A stretch of DNA of 64,000 nt from Abelmoschus esculentus (Eukaryota; Streptophyta; Magnoliopsida; Malvales; Malvaceae): NCBI GenBank assembly GCA_035048815.1, contig JAUCBN010000036.1, positions 3,234,001 through 3,298,000 of the forward strand. The letters are read 5' to 3'. Made by a program: the position numbers and the translations under genes. Shown here piece by piece: positions 23,955 through 36,076 of this stretch; position 1 is the stretch's first letter; each line of letters starts with the position of its first letter. The notes under the pieces are model-generated. The model had not been told where the DNA came from, ran no database searches, and saw only the letters and a list, made by a program, of their open reading frames with translations.

Positions 23955-24466
23955 TTTTTTTTTTCGATTATGTAGAGAAGAGAAGAGATTAGAATTCCTT
24001 CTTGATTAGATCATATACGAAAGGTGGTGCAGCGGTATAAATTGTTTCTCCCACAGGTCTTCCACGATTGGATCTAGCCAACACATCTGCAATTCTATTT
24101 TGATCACGACTAATTTTGTAAAATCTAACATCTCAATCCAAATTGATCATTCGACAAACCTCTGAAGCGAGTGTATTAACACGAAGAACTTCATTGTCTC
24201 TACTAAACATACTTGCAACATCAGCACTATCTGTTTCAATGATGATCCTTCGGCAACTCATACTCCAAACATGTTTTAAAGCATCATGAACATCCCATAA
24301 TTCTGCAAATATAATAGGACAAGATCCCAAACTTCTAGAAAACCCAATCAACCATTGTCCAGATACATCCCGTATCATTCTGCCACATGCTGCAGAGGAG
24401 TCCCTCAAACAAACACCATCAACATTGATCTTCACCCAACCTTATTGTGGAGCAATCCATTTAGGT
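23955..24466 (-). mobile_element. LINE 3' end with RNase H-like domain, decayed
   Basis: The minus strand encodes an RNase H-like domain of the type found at the C-terminus of plant L1-like non-LTR retrotransposons: WVKINVDGV, ELWDVHDALKHVW, RIIIETDSADVASMF, then, after an in-frame TGA at a position usually Trp, DVRFYKISRDQNRIADVLAR and SNRGRPVGETIY. A second stop precedes GWVKIN. The frame ends shortly before a run of ten A residues (T run at 23955-23964 on the plus strand), which marks the 3' tail. It is 5' truncated, as usual for LINE copies. Confidence 0.8.
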
Positions 24467-25152
24467 ATGAATTATATTGTACTAACTTTTAAAACCCAAC
24501 CTCTAAATTATAAATTTTAACCCCAAATCCAAAATTTTAAACCCATAACTAAACTCAAAAACTATAAACATTAAATTAAATCTTTAAACCCTAAAATTAA
24601 GATACTTATAATTTTTTTAATTTATATATTAAATATAAAACTTTATTTTATTTTATAATCATTTATAAAATAGTTTTTTTACATAAAATATTTTCTTTCA
24701 CCGCCTCGTAATTTTGACATAATGCCATGGGCCAGGTTTAAATAGCTTTAGGCATCCGTGTGCACTAAACCACTTTCTAGCACTCCGTCGTCAACTTGCA
24801 TATCTTCCATTCTCCTACTTATAATAAAAACGAAAGGGTTTAATCGGCTCTTCTTCAATGTCAATGGGACCCTTTCATCTTCGGTCAATAATAATATTAA
24901 ATCCCCAAACGATTACCTTTCATACTTGTTTCGGGTTTTTTTTTTTTGTTTATTTATTAGGATTTCTGCTGATTTATTTGATGGTCTCCATCCTATACAT
25001 GACTGCTAGAGGAAGAGAGAGTTCAGAACATTAGAATCCAACAATGGCGTTTTTTTAATATCAGAAGCAATTTATTTGGATGGCTGGAGATTTGGAGGAA
25101 GACATTGCAAACAGTTATGTACAATACAAATACAAATACAAATACATATGTT
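24467..25152. other. Intergenic between the LINE remnant and the CEP gene 3' end
   Basis: AT-rich, with a CCTAAACCC-like stretch at 24480-24600. No gene or clear repeat boundary. The short frame at 24758 has no recognisable motif. Confidence 0.45.
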
Positions 25153-25581
25153 TCAGAATTTTGGTCCCGCAACTGAATGAGTACCATGGCCCTGCTTGCT
25201 CATGCTTCCTGCTTTTCTTTCAATATCTTCTTCAAAAGAATGTCCAGCACCAGGGCTGTTCCCTGGTGTGGTGGGTCGAAAATCTTCTTTATCTCCTGCA
25301 ATTGAATGCTTTCCATTAACGCTTACTGGTTTCTGTTCAACATCTTCTGCAAAGGAATGTCCAACACCAGGGCTGTTCCCGGGTGTCGTAGGTCGAAAAT
25401 CCTCTTTGTAACCTTCAATGGAGTCATCGAAATCTGAGGTTTTAGTAGGTGTAGTGGGTGGCATTACTTGCTTTGAACCATTTTTGCTCACTGATTTTAG
25501 TAATCTTCCCTCGAGTGAGAGAAGTGAATGAGAGGCAATTAGAAGACAGATAGCAAATTTCTGCATGGGACTGAATTCCAT
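25153..25581 (-). CDS. CEP: CEP (C-terminally encoded peptide) precursor with two CEP units
   Basis: A 142-residue secreted preproprotein. A hydrophobic signal peptide (about residues 5-25, FAICLLIASHSLLSLEG) is followed by a variable region and two CEP units: DFRPTTPGNSPGVGH at residues 61-75 (plus-strand 25357-25401) and DFRPTTPGNSPGAGH at residues 100-114 (25240-25284). Both fit the CEP consensus and end in GH. CEPs are processed and hydroxylated on proline, then perceived by CEPR receptor kinases to signal nitrogen demand and control root growth. The context around each unit (EDFRP...GHSF.ED) is repeated, showing internal duplication of about 39 residues. No intron. An alternative start is Met6. 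Confidence 0.93.
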   Translation of the reverse strand: MEFSPMQKFAICLLIASHSLLSLEGRLLKSVSKNGSKQVMPPTTPTKTSDFDDSIEGYKEDFRPTTPGNSPGVGHSFAEDVEQKPVSVNGKHSIAGDKEDFRPTTPGNSPGAGHSFEEDIERKAGSMSKQGHGTHSVAGPKF

Positions 25582-25692
25582 AAGTAGGAAATCAATAACT
25601 TGAATGTCTCTTGTATGCTGTAGAATGAGAGATTAGCTTAGGAAAGAAAGAACTAAGCACAATGAAGTGAGTCCTGCTTCGAATCCCTTGGG

Positions 25693-25700
25693 ATTTATAA
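25693..25700 (-). promoter_or_regulatory. Probable TATA box of the CEP gene
   Basis: TTATAAAT on the minus strand, about 110 bp upstream of the CEP start codon. Confidence 0.4.
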
Positions 25701-25739
25701 TGTGGGGATGAATCAGAAATAATGGATGGTTGGAATTTT

Positions 25740-26664
25740 TTTTTTTTATAAATAAGATCTTCTTTTAATTTTTTTTAAAACTTAATTGTAAAATAAGTGT
25801 TTAAATTATGATATTTTAAAGTTTGTTGTATAAAGTACTTTTTGACTCAAATAGTTGTTAACATTTTTTTATATTATCTTTTTAAGGTTTTCGTCAATGA
25901 TCATTAAAAATTTTAGTTATCAGAATGTGATATGTGATCTATTTTTTTTAATCTTTAAAACTTTTGAATTTATTTAAAACCCAAAATTTTAATATATTTT
26001 AATCAAACCTTCAAATCATATCTTATTTATCATCCGGCATCTTCATATGTCGGTGATTTACTATTTATTGTCCAAGCGTTGACCCCACCGTTCAACATCT
26101 CCCGTCCTTTAGTTGTCGGTCAAAACTAATCGACCTCTTTTTTTATTGTTAGATATTTTTCGATGCTACAATCAATAATTAATTTGTTAATTTTTGATGA
26201 CAAAATGATAAAGTTTTCAATCGCATGATTCAACAAAAGGAAGAGTAACCGATGGCGATTGAATTGATAGTTGAAGGGAGAAAATTTAAAGATTTAGGTA
26301 TTTAAAGGAATGGTTTGAATTAAAAGAAATAAATATTTTTAAATTTTTTATAAAATTAAAGATATATTGATTCTTTAAAAGTAAAAAATAAAAATAGATC
26401 ATACGATGTATTTTTATTGTATAATAAGGATAAATTATATTTCCCAACTTGATATATAGTTCCTAATTTGCATCTCTGTTACAACTATTCTTCTCTCTGT
26501 CCCGCCCATCATATTATTTACCTCTCTTAAACAATGTCTTCCCATAGATATTTTGCACATCTTTCTCTGTCTGATTCTCGATACCCCACTGCTTCTGCTC
26601 TTAGTTGATCTTTTACCATAAAAATAATGGTACTCTAAGTCTAATAAAAACCCAGACTAAGGAA
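25740..26664. other. Intergenic, AT-rich
   Basis: Upstream region of the CEP gene. No gene-like frame, and no repeat boundary that I can define. Confidence 0.45.
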
Positions 26665-26868
26665 AGATTATATCATAAACCATTTTTATCACATCATCTT
26701 TGGTCCATACAATTATGTCCGTTTATTTTAAGTAATTATTTGATAATTATAAACTTATTAAATACACATAAAAAAGAGATGATGATTCACTTAAAAAAAT
26801 GAGATGAATGTACCTGATTAATTAAGATCATAAATGACGTGACGAAAATGATTTATGATATAATTTCT
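26665..26868. mobile_element. MITE family B, copy 3 (diverged, shorter)
   Basis: About 204 bp. The left arm GATTATATCATAAACCATTT pairs with the right arm AAATGATTTATGATATAATT. The interior shares the ATTCACTTAAAAAA block with the copies at 14497 and 18870. Non-coding. Confidence 0.65.
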
Positions 26869-27224
26869 ACGGACCAGGTATGCAAATTTAAAGATATATA
26901 GAATACTGGTACATGTCTAATTAGGACATATTCGACACTTTAACTTATTTTCTGGGGTTTTGAAGGATCAGACGTACCTAAAATTTATTTCTAATTATAA
27001 ATTAGACACAAATACTTTAAAAAATGTGAACAAGTATTCAAAAGTTAAACAATACCTTAATTCCTCAATAATTCTATATTGTTTAGAAGCAAACTGCGTT
27101 GGTTTGTAAACCCTATTCCCTAGAGATAAACAAATCTATAGGAAATAATGGAGTTTTCCCCACCATAGAAATGCACCGAAGAGGAAAGGGATTCTCCTGT
27201 ACTTGTCCACCTGCAATGCAAATG

Positions 27225-27227
<3 letters not shown>

Positions 27228-27262
<35 letters not shown>
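27228..27262. repeat. (AT)n microsatellite, about 17 units
   Basis: Uninterrupted AT dinucleotide run of about 35 bp between a CAC-rich flank and AAATAGCGG. Likely length-polymorphic. Confidence 0.95.
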
Positions 27263-27267
<5 letters not shown>

Positions 27268-28807
27268 CGGTATTATTATATACCAGTGGCTGCTGTGCAA
27301 GCTTATAACACTTTTGATCGACAAGTTATAGTGATATGTCTCCTATGGTTCTTTAGCTGAAACTCCATTGTTTATGATAGTTGAAACCTTTCAAGTGTCG
27401 ACTAAATGCTTGTTGGAATGATTGTTCGATTGCTGAATGTTGAAAGCTTTGCTGGTGGAAATCATAAATAACTAAATTACAAGACCTGTTTCTGGAACCG
27501 AATGAAATTGAGTTCAACTTCCAATCTGAAAGGTGCTGGTTAGCATCTCAGAATTATATGTTATCATCATGGAACATTAAACACTAATTTAAGCAAAAGT
27601 TGTGAAAGCACTCTAGTGATGAGAATGTTTTTAATTAACAGAATTGTGTTGAATTTATCTTCCACTACTGGCAAAGAGGGAAAGATGGGATACACCAGTG
27701 ATAATGGATGGTTCATAGGGCAAGCCGGAATTTGACCAAATCTCAGTTTCATAAGTTGATATTGATATGAATCTTGCTTTTGCTTTTTGCAGGTTTCTAA
27801 ATGAAAATTTTTGACCCTTCAATGCTACTTTAAGGAATATGAACTTTGAAGTACTAAAGGTCTCTCTCTCTCCAATGGTGTGGGAGCTTCTCTTTATAAA
27901 AACTCAGACCATCAAAAAAAACATATAGAAGGCATGTCGCATCAACTATTTAGAATCATCTACTGTATGGAAAAATAGCTTACAATAGTATCTGTTCTAG
28001 AAACAACTATTCTTTTAACCGTTTGGTTAGAAGATTCGTGCCGTAACACTTTTAATTTAAATATTATATTTGATCTTAAATTTAATTTATTATTATAATC
28101 TTTTAATGGTATTAATTAAAACACATATTAAGCCTAAATATCTCAACATAAATAAGTATTTAAAATTACTCCTTAACTCACTTCTCACAAAATCCTTATT
28201 AAACCCATGATTTCTTTTCTACCACAAAGCTTAAAATTCTCCCCCTAAAATATTGATCCTTAGGTGTTGAATAACTTATTTTAAGCTTAAATTCTAAAAT
28301 ATTGCTTCAATCAAAGAAAGATTGAGCCTTTGACATGGGTGCAAGGTGAAAGGAAGAAGAAGAGATGGATGAAGCAAAGGGGAACAAGATGATCTCACTC
28401 TCCTTTCTTTTCTGCAAAAATTAAATTGGAGATCAGCCCTTTTCCCCTCAAAAAGAGAGAACAAAGAACCAATAATCCTTATTGCGATATAAGTTTCCGG
28501 TTCGTGTGTAGCACACCAAGGGAAAACTTTGAAATTTAGGATGAACAACTGATTCACCCCAAAATTTTTCATTAGCTGACATACAAGCTGTCTATATGAT
28601 CAACAAAATTCAAATCAACAGAAGAAATGATTCACTGCTCAATGCGGTTGACTCTTGTCAGCTTGTTAAAACTTGAAACATCGTGCCTTCATTCACTACA
28701 TACCATCAAACAGAACAGGGTGAATGTCCATCCAGTCAGCTTCAGTGATAAAAATTAGCTGAGCATCCACACCATTCATTTTTGTTAGCGACTCGGTTGT
28801 GTTGTTC
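27263..28807. other. Intergenic, no supported gene
   Basis: Lies downstream of the sulfotransferase-like gene. It contains several short frames without family motifs. The last few hundred bases before 28808 are probably that gene's 3' untranslated region. Confidence 0.45.
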
Positions 28808-30973
28808 TTAGTAGTCGGAACGGAGGAATCTTTCATACTCGGTACCACTCAGTGTATTGTTAACATCATTCCAGTTCTTCACAATATCAGATAATGGACC
28901 TTTGTGTATCTTAACCTGCCGACTTGACAATTTCATCCGTGGAATCCCGAGAAACTCTTGAACATCTTTTAGTTTCTGTGGCAAGCATGAGAAACAGCAA
29001 CAGATGTGTGTTAGAGAAGAATTCTCTTTGCGTGCAAATGCCATTAAGATAAATGGAATATAGAACTGCCAAATGAAATACTATACAGAGACAATGAAAG
29101 GTTGTCACTATTCTTACCGTATGGTTCGTGACAAGATCCTCGTAGTACAAAACTATGTGACGAGTGCTGTTGAAGTATTCTAAAGCCTTGACAGCAGCCG
29201 ATCCAACTTCTCTCAGATCAGTTATTAATGATGTAGAATTGATTACCGGCTTGTAACTCGAAAGAGCAGCAGCCTACATTAAGAGACAAGCAATAGTTCA
29301 AGATTGTGTATAGGGAAAGGCGAAAATGGGAAGGAATGAGTGACGAACAACGGTCAGAGGGAGTGGGGTTTGGACAGAGACCTCTTGCTGTGAATGAACA
29401 TGAGACTTGTGGGTTCCATTTAACAGTTTCGCATAGCGATCATATGAATTAGCAAGCACTGAAACCATCCTTCGAAGCAAATTCCTTCGGAAGAGAAATA
29501 TGGCAGAAATGCCACGATGTTTGAAATATTCCGCAATCTCTTCATGGTGCTCTATCAATCCCTACATAAGAATACATCTACCGTTAGCTATTGACCATAA
29601 ACCTGTCCTAAATAGTAACTATTCCCAATCCCTACATAAGAATGCATCATGACAATACAAAAGGAAGCTCCGACTACTCATTTTGCTCGAACTATGATGC
29701 TCCGACTATTCATTTTCGCATTTCTTGCTCGAACTATGATGCTCTGACTATTCATTTTGCTAGAAATACCCTAGTCCAACACATTCTGAGAAAATCATGA
29801 AGAAAAAGAAAATTGTACACACAAATGCGAGTCTACCATTTATATGAATCAAATTTCAAAGTTCTAAGGTGGTTTGCAACAGCTAATAACCATGTTTCAG
29901 CCACGAATGAACACTAGAGACCTTGACCACATAGCTGATCTATAATGGGAATGGCCCCCAAAGTTCCAAACACGATCACAACCGCAAATTTTCACCATCA
30001 TAACTGAAAATTCAATCACATAATTGTACCTGGTTCAGCATCCACTTGAAGCCAACAGCAGCAGAGCATTCATTCTTGGAAGCGCTAGTGAACCAATCTA
30101 AATTGTAAACTTTCTCCAAAGTTTGCATAATAGTAGAAATATTTTTCCTCCTTTCCATTACAGAGAATATCTCCCCATTTGAGCTTACATTAGTATGACT
30201 ATTTAACAATGTCTCAAACCATCCACTTCCCGACCTTTGCATAGACAATATAACGAAGAAGCGTACCGGATTTTGTGTACACTCACCCCTGGAAAAGGAT
30301 CAACATCGAAACTTAAGCTTTTGGCTAAACCCAGAAAACAAAGAAAATAGATTCAAACAAAAAGGAACTTAGTTCACCTGCTAAAGGTTTCGGGTTTTGG
30401 GTAATGTAAAATAGGAATTTGAGGTTCTAGTTGTGTACCAATGTAAGTATCTGGAGATGGACTCCCAATAACTTGGATGTTCATCTTGGTTACAGTACCT
30501 ATCTGTTTTATACAGATTGAACAGATATAAACACCACACACCATAGCAAACAATAAAACTATTGTCCTTAAGAACAGTGGAGATTTCTTTGAAGGCTTTA
30601 TAATTAGAGTATCCTGCATTGAAAAATAGAGCAGAAACAAGTGCAACCCATATTATCATCAAATTGAAGGAGACACAAAGAAACATTTCAAATGAGAAAT
30701 AAAAAAGAAGAGTAAAGTTAAAACTAAAACAGTAGCTAATTCAGTAGCTTACACTGAAAATATAAACTAAAAAAAGGGGTCCAAAAGCAGGAAACAAAAT
30801 TTAAATGCAATGTTGGTTTTGAACAGATTAAAATTCAAATTGAAGTATACTAGTTAGAGCATAAGAACAAGTGACAAGAGAAACCCAGATCCAAACTTAC
30901 AGAGAGGTAAGTAAAGCATTAAACTTTACATACACAGATGTACCTTGTTAAATACACAGATGTACTCGGCCAT
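28808..30973 (-). CDS. Membrane-anchored sulfotransferase-like (P-loop) protein
   Basis: Six exons on the minus strand: 30973-30944, 30613-30378, 30288-30030, 29561-29382, 29273-29118 and 28975-28808. They total 1029 nt and encode 342 residues with consistent phases. A basic N-terminus precedes one membrane segment (about 24-46, LRTIVLLFAMVCGVYICSI), as in a type II Golgi protein. The putative 5'-phosphosulfate loop is SMQRSGSGWFETLL (about 104-117), and a downstream FLFRRNLLRRMVSVLANSYD is the likely 3'-phosphate site. RHIVLYYEDLVTN and DVQEFLGIP are further sulfotransferase-like blocks. It resembles Arabidopsis At2g15730, annotated as a P-loop or NodH-like sulfotransferase. PAPS-dependent sulfation is inferred. 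The substrate is unknown. Confidence 0.88.
29557..29760. repeat. Short imperfect tandem repeats in a sulfotransferase-gene intron
   Basis: CAATCCCTACATAAGAATRC occurs at about 29556 (overlapping the exon 4 acceptor) and again at about 29627. Units of about 33-42 bp built on GCTCGAACTATGATGCTC plus GACTATTCATTTT recur between 29675 and 29760. The repeat carries a second copy of the splice-acceptor sequence. Confidence 0.6.
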
Positions 30974-30999
30974 TGCTACTTTTGCTGAAGCAAATACAG

Positions 31000-33900
31000 A
31001 AGAGAAACAGGTCAAAAGATTTGAGTCTGTGTGTATAATCACATAGACGAATCAGAAGAAGAGGAATAGGTTTTATTTGTATTAAAATCCATGTTCTTTT
31101 CAGCTACTAAAGAAACCCCAAAGAGAATCTAACCCCAAAGAACATAAGGGAGAAGAAGAAGACAAAGGGACTAGGCGGCAAAGGTCCTTGTTAAGCTTCT
31201 TTATTTTGGTGCGTCGTGAGAAACAATGTCATTAGAGTGAAACAGGCACACAGTTGTTTGTTTTACAGTGATTTGGGAGGGTAATTGGCAACTGGGAAAA
31301 TACTTGTACTGACAAAGGACAGATGCCTGAATCAAATCTGGTAAAGGACCCATGAAAGCAGGGAACTTGAATCTAACCCAAAACACACGGTCTTAGGCGG
31401 ATTTTTCATTCATAATTAATTTATTCCTAATCGCCCGTTACCGATTTATATGGTAAAAAAGTGAAGCATATCTTAAAGTATATAAAAATATGAAAATTAA
31501 AATTAATTATGATGAGTTGAGTTTATATAAAAAAAATTGCGTCAATGGGATGTGTACAGAAAATAAAAAATATTATAAATATAGTGTCGTGTTTAAGAAA
31601 AGACAAAAATATTAATTTTATATTTAAAAAAATAGGATAGATAAACGGTGTTATTGTATATACTATCAGACATATTTTTGAATAGAGAGTAATATCTTCA
31701 TGACAAGTGATATCAAAGTATTCATTTAACTGTCTGATTTTATGCCGAACTCTTGTGAGCAAGATAACCAAAGTGAACAACTATAACAAGTGGCTCATCG
31801 CGAAAGCAGGTAAAAATAAGGTTGAGTGGAGAAAAATGTTACCCTTGAAAGTAGGTAAAAACATTAATCTCACGTATGAAAAAAATGAAGATCTTAGTAT
31901 ATAAATGATGGCACTAAAATAACTTATTAGGCGTATTTTTAAGAAATAGGATAATGTCACGTGACAATATACATATTTATTAATATTTTTTTAATAAATG
32001 TATTAAATTTAATTTTTAAAATTTAAAACTAAATAACTACCATAAAACTTAAAAAAACTAGACTTTTCAACAATTGATCATACATTCTAATAATAAAACT
32101 TAAATTTTAAACTTACGGTTTGAAATCTAAATTAGACTCATTTGTGAAAAATAAATGTATGAAATATTTTTTTATATTTATTTAAAAAAAATATTTGAGT
32201 TTGTTTAGGTTTATACAAATAGATTTATTTAGGATTTAAAATTTTAAATTTTTTAATTTTATAATTTAAGATTTTAAGATTAAGGATTTATATTTTAAGT
32301 TTTAAAAATCAAATATACAAGCTTATAGGAAAAAAATTGTTCTCCACTAGAGTATCAAATATTTCTCTTCTTTTATTTTTACAAATCTTAGATCTTATCC
32401 TAATTTTATACAGAAGGAAAGAGAAAAGAGACTTCAGGGGATAGAAGGAGAGGGTTTCTAATAGGTGTAGATCTCGTGATATAAAGAAATATAAAAAAAT
32501 AAAAATAAATAATTTATTAATCGATCAAATATATTTATTTAAATATTTTTTATTTATTTATAAACTAAATTATTAATATTTTTAAGTTTTATATAAGTAC
32601 AAAAGAAACTTCAACTTCGTACAAATACGTGAATTATAAAAAAATGTTTCTGTCTTTTGACTTTCGTTTATCGATTATTAATTTATTTTTTTAATACTTA
32701 ATTTGTTGTCAATTTTTGAATTTCTTTCCGTGATGATTCACCCTTCGATTGTTTCCAACGTTGATGATTCAACTAATTTGGTTGGAAAATACTTGGAATC
32801 AGTTAGGGATTGGTTGACAGGTCTTTTGCTTATCCTTCTTTTACCAGCAAATAATTAGTCAACAATATTTCCTTCGAGTAATGATTTCCCCCACAGTTTA
32901 ACGAAGGACAATTATGGAAGATCAGGTCAATATTATTACTTAGTAGTTAATAATTATTTGTGGCAAAAAGATACTATGAGACTCGATAAATAGACGTCTC
33001 AACTAATAATATCATTAATTTGCAAGTTCAATATTAAATGGTTAATTGCTCAAATGACCATCTTTTTAGTATACATTTATTTATTTTCAAAAATTTAATA
33101 TTTTTAAATCTGTTAAAATATTTATTAATTAATTTAATAATGATTAGTGTTTGTAATATTTAACAGTGTTCGATAACCTAATTAAATTGATAAATTTTAG
33201 ATGCAAAAGGGCTGGACAGTTCAAACAAAAAATATATCCCAATTTAGTATATATATTGTCACGCGTGGAGTAGCCATGATTATTACCATACTGAGTTGTT
33301 GTTCAACTTTTCAATAAAGAGTGAGTTTCTGATGATCCATGAGTTGCATGACTGGACAACATCCAAATTTATTAGATTCTTCATATCTTTATCGAAAACA
33401 AAAAATGAAGAAGGGAGAGTGAAAAATTTTATTTATAAAAATTAAATTTTTCTATCTATATCAGATAATAATTATTTTCTTCTCTAAACCCCTTGGTTCT
33501 TAAATAAAACTCCTCCACTATGCCAATGCCACGGTCTGTTTAGACCACCCATGCCTTTCATATGTGTCTGTCAACCCTGTTTTGCTTAAATGTGAAGTTT
33601 CAAGATGTGTCCCGACGTTATCATCACAATCACCATTTATTATATATAATAATACAGATTAGATATTAAATGTCTACCGACGTTAACCCCACGCCGTCTT
33701 ATATTCGTACCATCCAAAACATTATTAATATATGTGTGGACCAGAAATAGAATATAAACATAATTTATAATTGAGGTCTTGGGTTGTGGTGGAGTGGGGC
33801 GTTTTTAGTATTAATAAAAAAATAAAGAGATGGTGATAAGATTCTATAAAACAAAACATCATTAGGTGAAGTAGGGTTAATTAAGCATGGCATTATATCA

Positions 33901-34476
33901 AGATTAATGGCAAAGAGAGCAGTGGCTTGCGTTCTAAGTTCTTAATACTGAACCAGCAAAGGATACAACATGCTAAACGAAACCCTACTAGTACATGACT
34001 TTCAAACATTTCAAGTTGTAAACCATATCTCAGACTTGAGTAGGTTTCAAGACATAACATGTCGGAACATTTGTTTCCTCTAAGGATGGTTCTCAAGATA
34101 CTGCACATGACTTTAAAGAAAATGATAGTCAAATCATCTCTGAGTCATGACCCAAATCTCATATTCGATATCAACATTCGAGGTTAATTGAGGATTTGAT
34201 AAGAAATTAGTAACAGTAACCAAACCTAGATTTTTGCAACCATGTGAAACCAGTTGTTTTCTCGTTAAGGATACTTCACGAAGAAGGTTCAACTTGATTG
34301 CCTCGGGGCAATCATTTTCAAAGCTTTAATTTCGAACTCTGGAGCAGTACTTTCTCGGAAATGGGGTTTAAACTCTGAGCAAACCAACGTCTTCTTTTTC
34401 AGCTACTAGTTCCCCTTTTTTCTTACCACAAACTCCAAGCTAATCACAAGTCTTCAACAAAGTTAACAAGAAAGAA
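31000..34476. other. Long intergenic gap, AT-rich, no supported gene
   Basis: Includes the 5' leader and promoter of the sulfotransferase-like gene (31000-31400). Around 31680-31910 there is a stretch with lower AT bias than its surroundings (a 65-codon frame with no recognised family), possibly an old retroelement piece. Near 33120-33185 lies a solo terminal motif shared with the foldback element at 19523. The last kilobase is presumably the PCR gene promoter. Confidence 0.5.
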
Positions 34477-35306
34477 ATGTATTCAACTCATGGCAATGCA
34501 AAATATGCAGCAGCAGGGTTCCCAACAGCCCCCATGAACATGCCTCCTTCCCAGGTTTCACCCTTCCGGGGATCGGCTGCAAGTGCTACAACGTGGTCTA
34601 CTGGCCTTTGTCATTGTTGTGATGACCCTGCCAATTGTTTGATCACTTGTTTCTGTCCTTGTGTTACCTTTGGACAAATTGCTGAGATTGTTAACAAAGG
34701 GTCTATTTGTAAGCTTCTAAAACACCTAGTGTAAGACCATTTTTAGAACATGCAGAAACTGATTTTTTTTTTCTGTAAAAAATTGTGTTTGCAGCTTGTG
34801 CAGCAAGTGGCGCGGTTTATGGATTTCTGGCTCTTACAGGCTTATCCTGCTTGTATTCATGTGTTTATAGGTCGAGATTGAGAGGACAGTATGACTTGGA
34901 AGAGGCTCCTTGTGCTGATTGCTTGGTTCATTTCTGCTGCGAGACTTGCTCACTTTGTCAAGAGTACAGAGAGCTCAAGAACAGGGGATTTGATATGGGA
35001 ATCGGTAAGTTCTAAACCAAATAATCTAAATCTATTTTTTTAATCGCATTTCGTAATTACTTTTGTATTTTCTAAAAGCAATGTCAAACTAATCTTTAGA
35101 TTTTTTGGCTATTTAAAATATTCTAACGAGGTCCTTAAAGTATATACATGCTTGAAATTTGATCATATGTTTTAAATACGACCCGAATTAGATCTAAACT
35201 AATTCTTTCCTAAATAAAATTTTTGTTTGAAGGTTGGCAAGCCAACATGGATAGACAAGGCAGAGGGATTACAGTTGCTCCAGTCGTAGGACGTATGGCA
35301 AGATGA
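34477..35306 (+). CDS. PCR: PLANT CADMIUM RESISTANCE-like (PLAC8) membrane protein
   Basis: Three exons: 34477-34708, 34795-35004 and 35233-35306. They total 516 nt and encode 171 residues with consistent phases. The N-terminus is Pro/Ala/Ser-rich. The Cys-rich PLAC8 core begins with STGLCHCCDDPANCLITCFC, then PCVTFGQIAEIV, carrying the CLxxxxCPC-type signature (here CLITCFCPC), followed by a hydrophobic segment SGAVYGFLALTGLSCLYSCV and CADCLVHFCCETCSLCQEYR. PCR proteins are plasma-membrane proteins implicated in zinc/cadmium export and in cell-number control. Substrate is not predictable. Its 3' end faces the calmodulin-like gene, with stop codons about 170 bp apart, so 3' untranslated regions may overlap. 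Confidence 0.92.
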
Positions 35307-35473
35307 TTATACGTTTTCAGCTCATTGTTCTTTGTTTATCTGTTCTACTTTATGAACCAGATTTCTTCAGTTGTATGCTATTTGATTTATGTTCTTTATT
35401 CCGTAAACTGCAAATATTTATTACAAATCTAGGAAAAAAGAAAGAAAAAGTACTTAAAATAGAACCAGATAAA

Positions 35474-36076
35474 TTATGGAGATGGCTTCATGGTGCGAGT
35501 CATCATGGTCATAAACTCATTCATGTCTATTAAACCATCCCCATCAACATCCACACCTCTGATCATTTTACGACAAGCTTCCAGGCTACATCTCTCGCCC
35601 ATCTTCTTCAGCACCGCCATCAATTCTTCTGCACTTATTTTCCCATCGCCATCTAAGTCATACACTTGAAATGCGCTTCGGATGTCGTTGCCATTGATCC
35701 CTTCTCCCATGTTATGCATCATCTGAGTGAATTCCTTGTAGTCTATGAAGCCGTCCCCATCGGTATCGATGGCGGTAAATGCCTTGGCCATGTCTTTTTC
35801 TGCAACTCCTTTGCCCATCACTCTCATAGCTGATTTGTACTCTTCTTTCGAGATTTTGCCATCTTTGTTGGTGTCGAATTTGTCGAACACCCATTTCATT
35901 CCATCCTTGTTTGGCTGGTAACTCCGGGATGACACATTCGAGTTTTGTCTCTCCCGGTCGCTGATACCCAACTTGGTTGGTTTTCTTGACAACTTACCCG
36001 GAAGAGCACCATAATTGAACTCAATGAAACTCATCTTCGACATTTTCTTGGAACTATGAAACTGTTTCCGATACAT
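35474..36076 (-). CDS. CML: Calmodulin-like protein with four EF-hands
   Basis: Intronless 200-residue calcium sensor. The N-terminal 55 or so residues are basic and unstructured. Four canonical EF-hand loops follow: DTNKDGKISKEE (68-79), DTDGDGFIDYKE (104-115), DLDGDGKISAEE (140-151) and DVDGDGLIDMNE (176-187). All have Asp at position 1, Gly at 6 and Glu at 12, so all should bind calcium. No enzymatic domain is present, so it presumably relays signals by binding targets. Alternative starts are Met12 and Met15. The precise CML subgroup is not assigned. It lies tail to tail with the PCR-like gene. Another EF-hand gene (centrin) follows about 2 kb away on the same strand. Confidence 0.95.
   Translation of the reverse strand: MYRKQFHSSKKMSKMSFIEFNYGALPGKLSRKPTKLGISDRERQNSNVSSRSYQPNKDGMKWVFDKFDTNKDGKISKEEYKSAMRVMGKGVAEKDMAKAFTAIDTDGDGFIDYKEFTQMMHNMGEGINGNDIRSAFQVYDLDGDGKISAEELMAVLKKMGERCSLEACRKMIRGVDVDGDGLIDMNEFMTMMTRTMKPSP

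Noticed and set aside
28294..28572. 92-codon minus-strand frame downstream of the sulfotransferase-like gene
   Set aside because: Low-complexity Ser/Leu/Pro tail, no domain and no splice site linking it to the sulfotransferase exons. Probably 3' flank.
31707..31904. 65-codon plus-strand frame in a less AT-rich patch (31680-31910)
   Set aside because: No recognisable domain, no splice partners and no start context. It may be an old retroelement piece, but nothing in the sequence proves it.
33893..34132. 79-codon minus-strand frame upstream of the PCR-like gene
   Set aside because: Hydrophobic and Cys/Leu-rich by chance in AT-rich DNA. No family resemblance, and it overlaps the likely promoter of the PCR gene.
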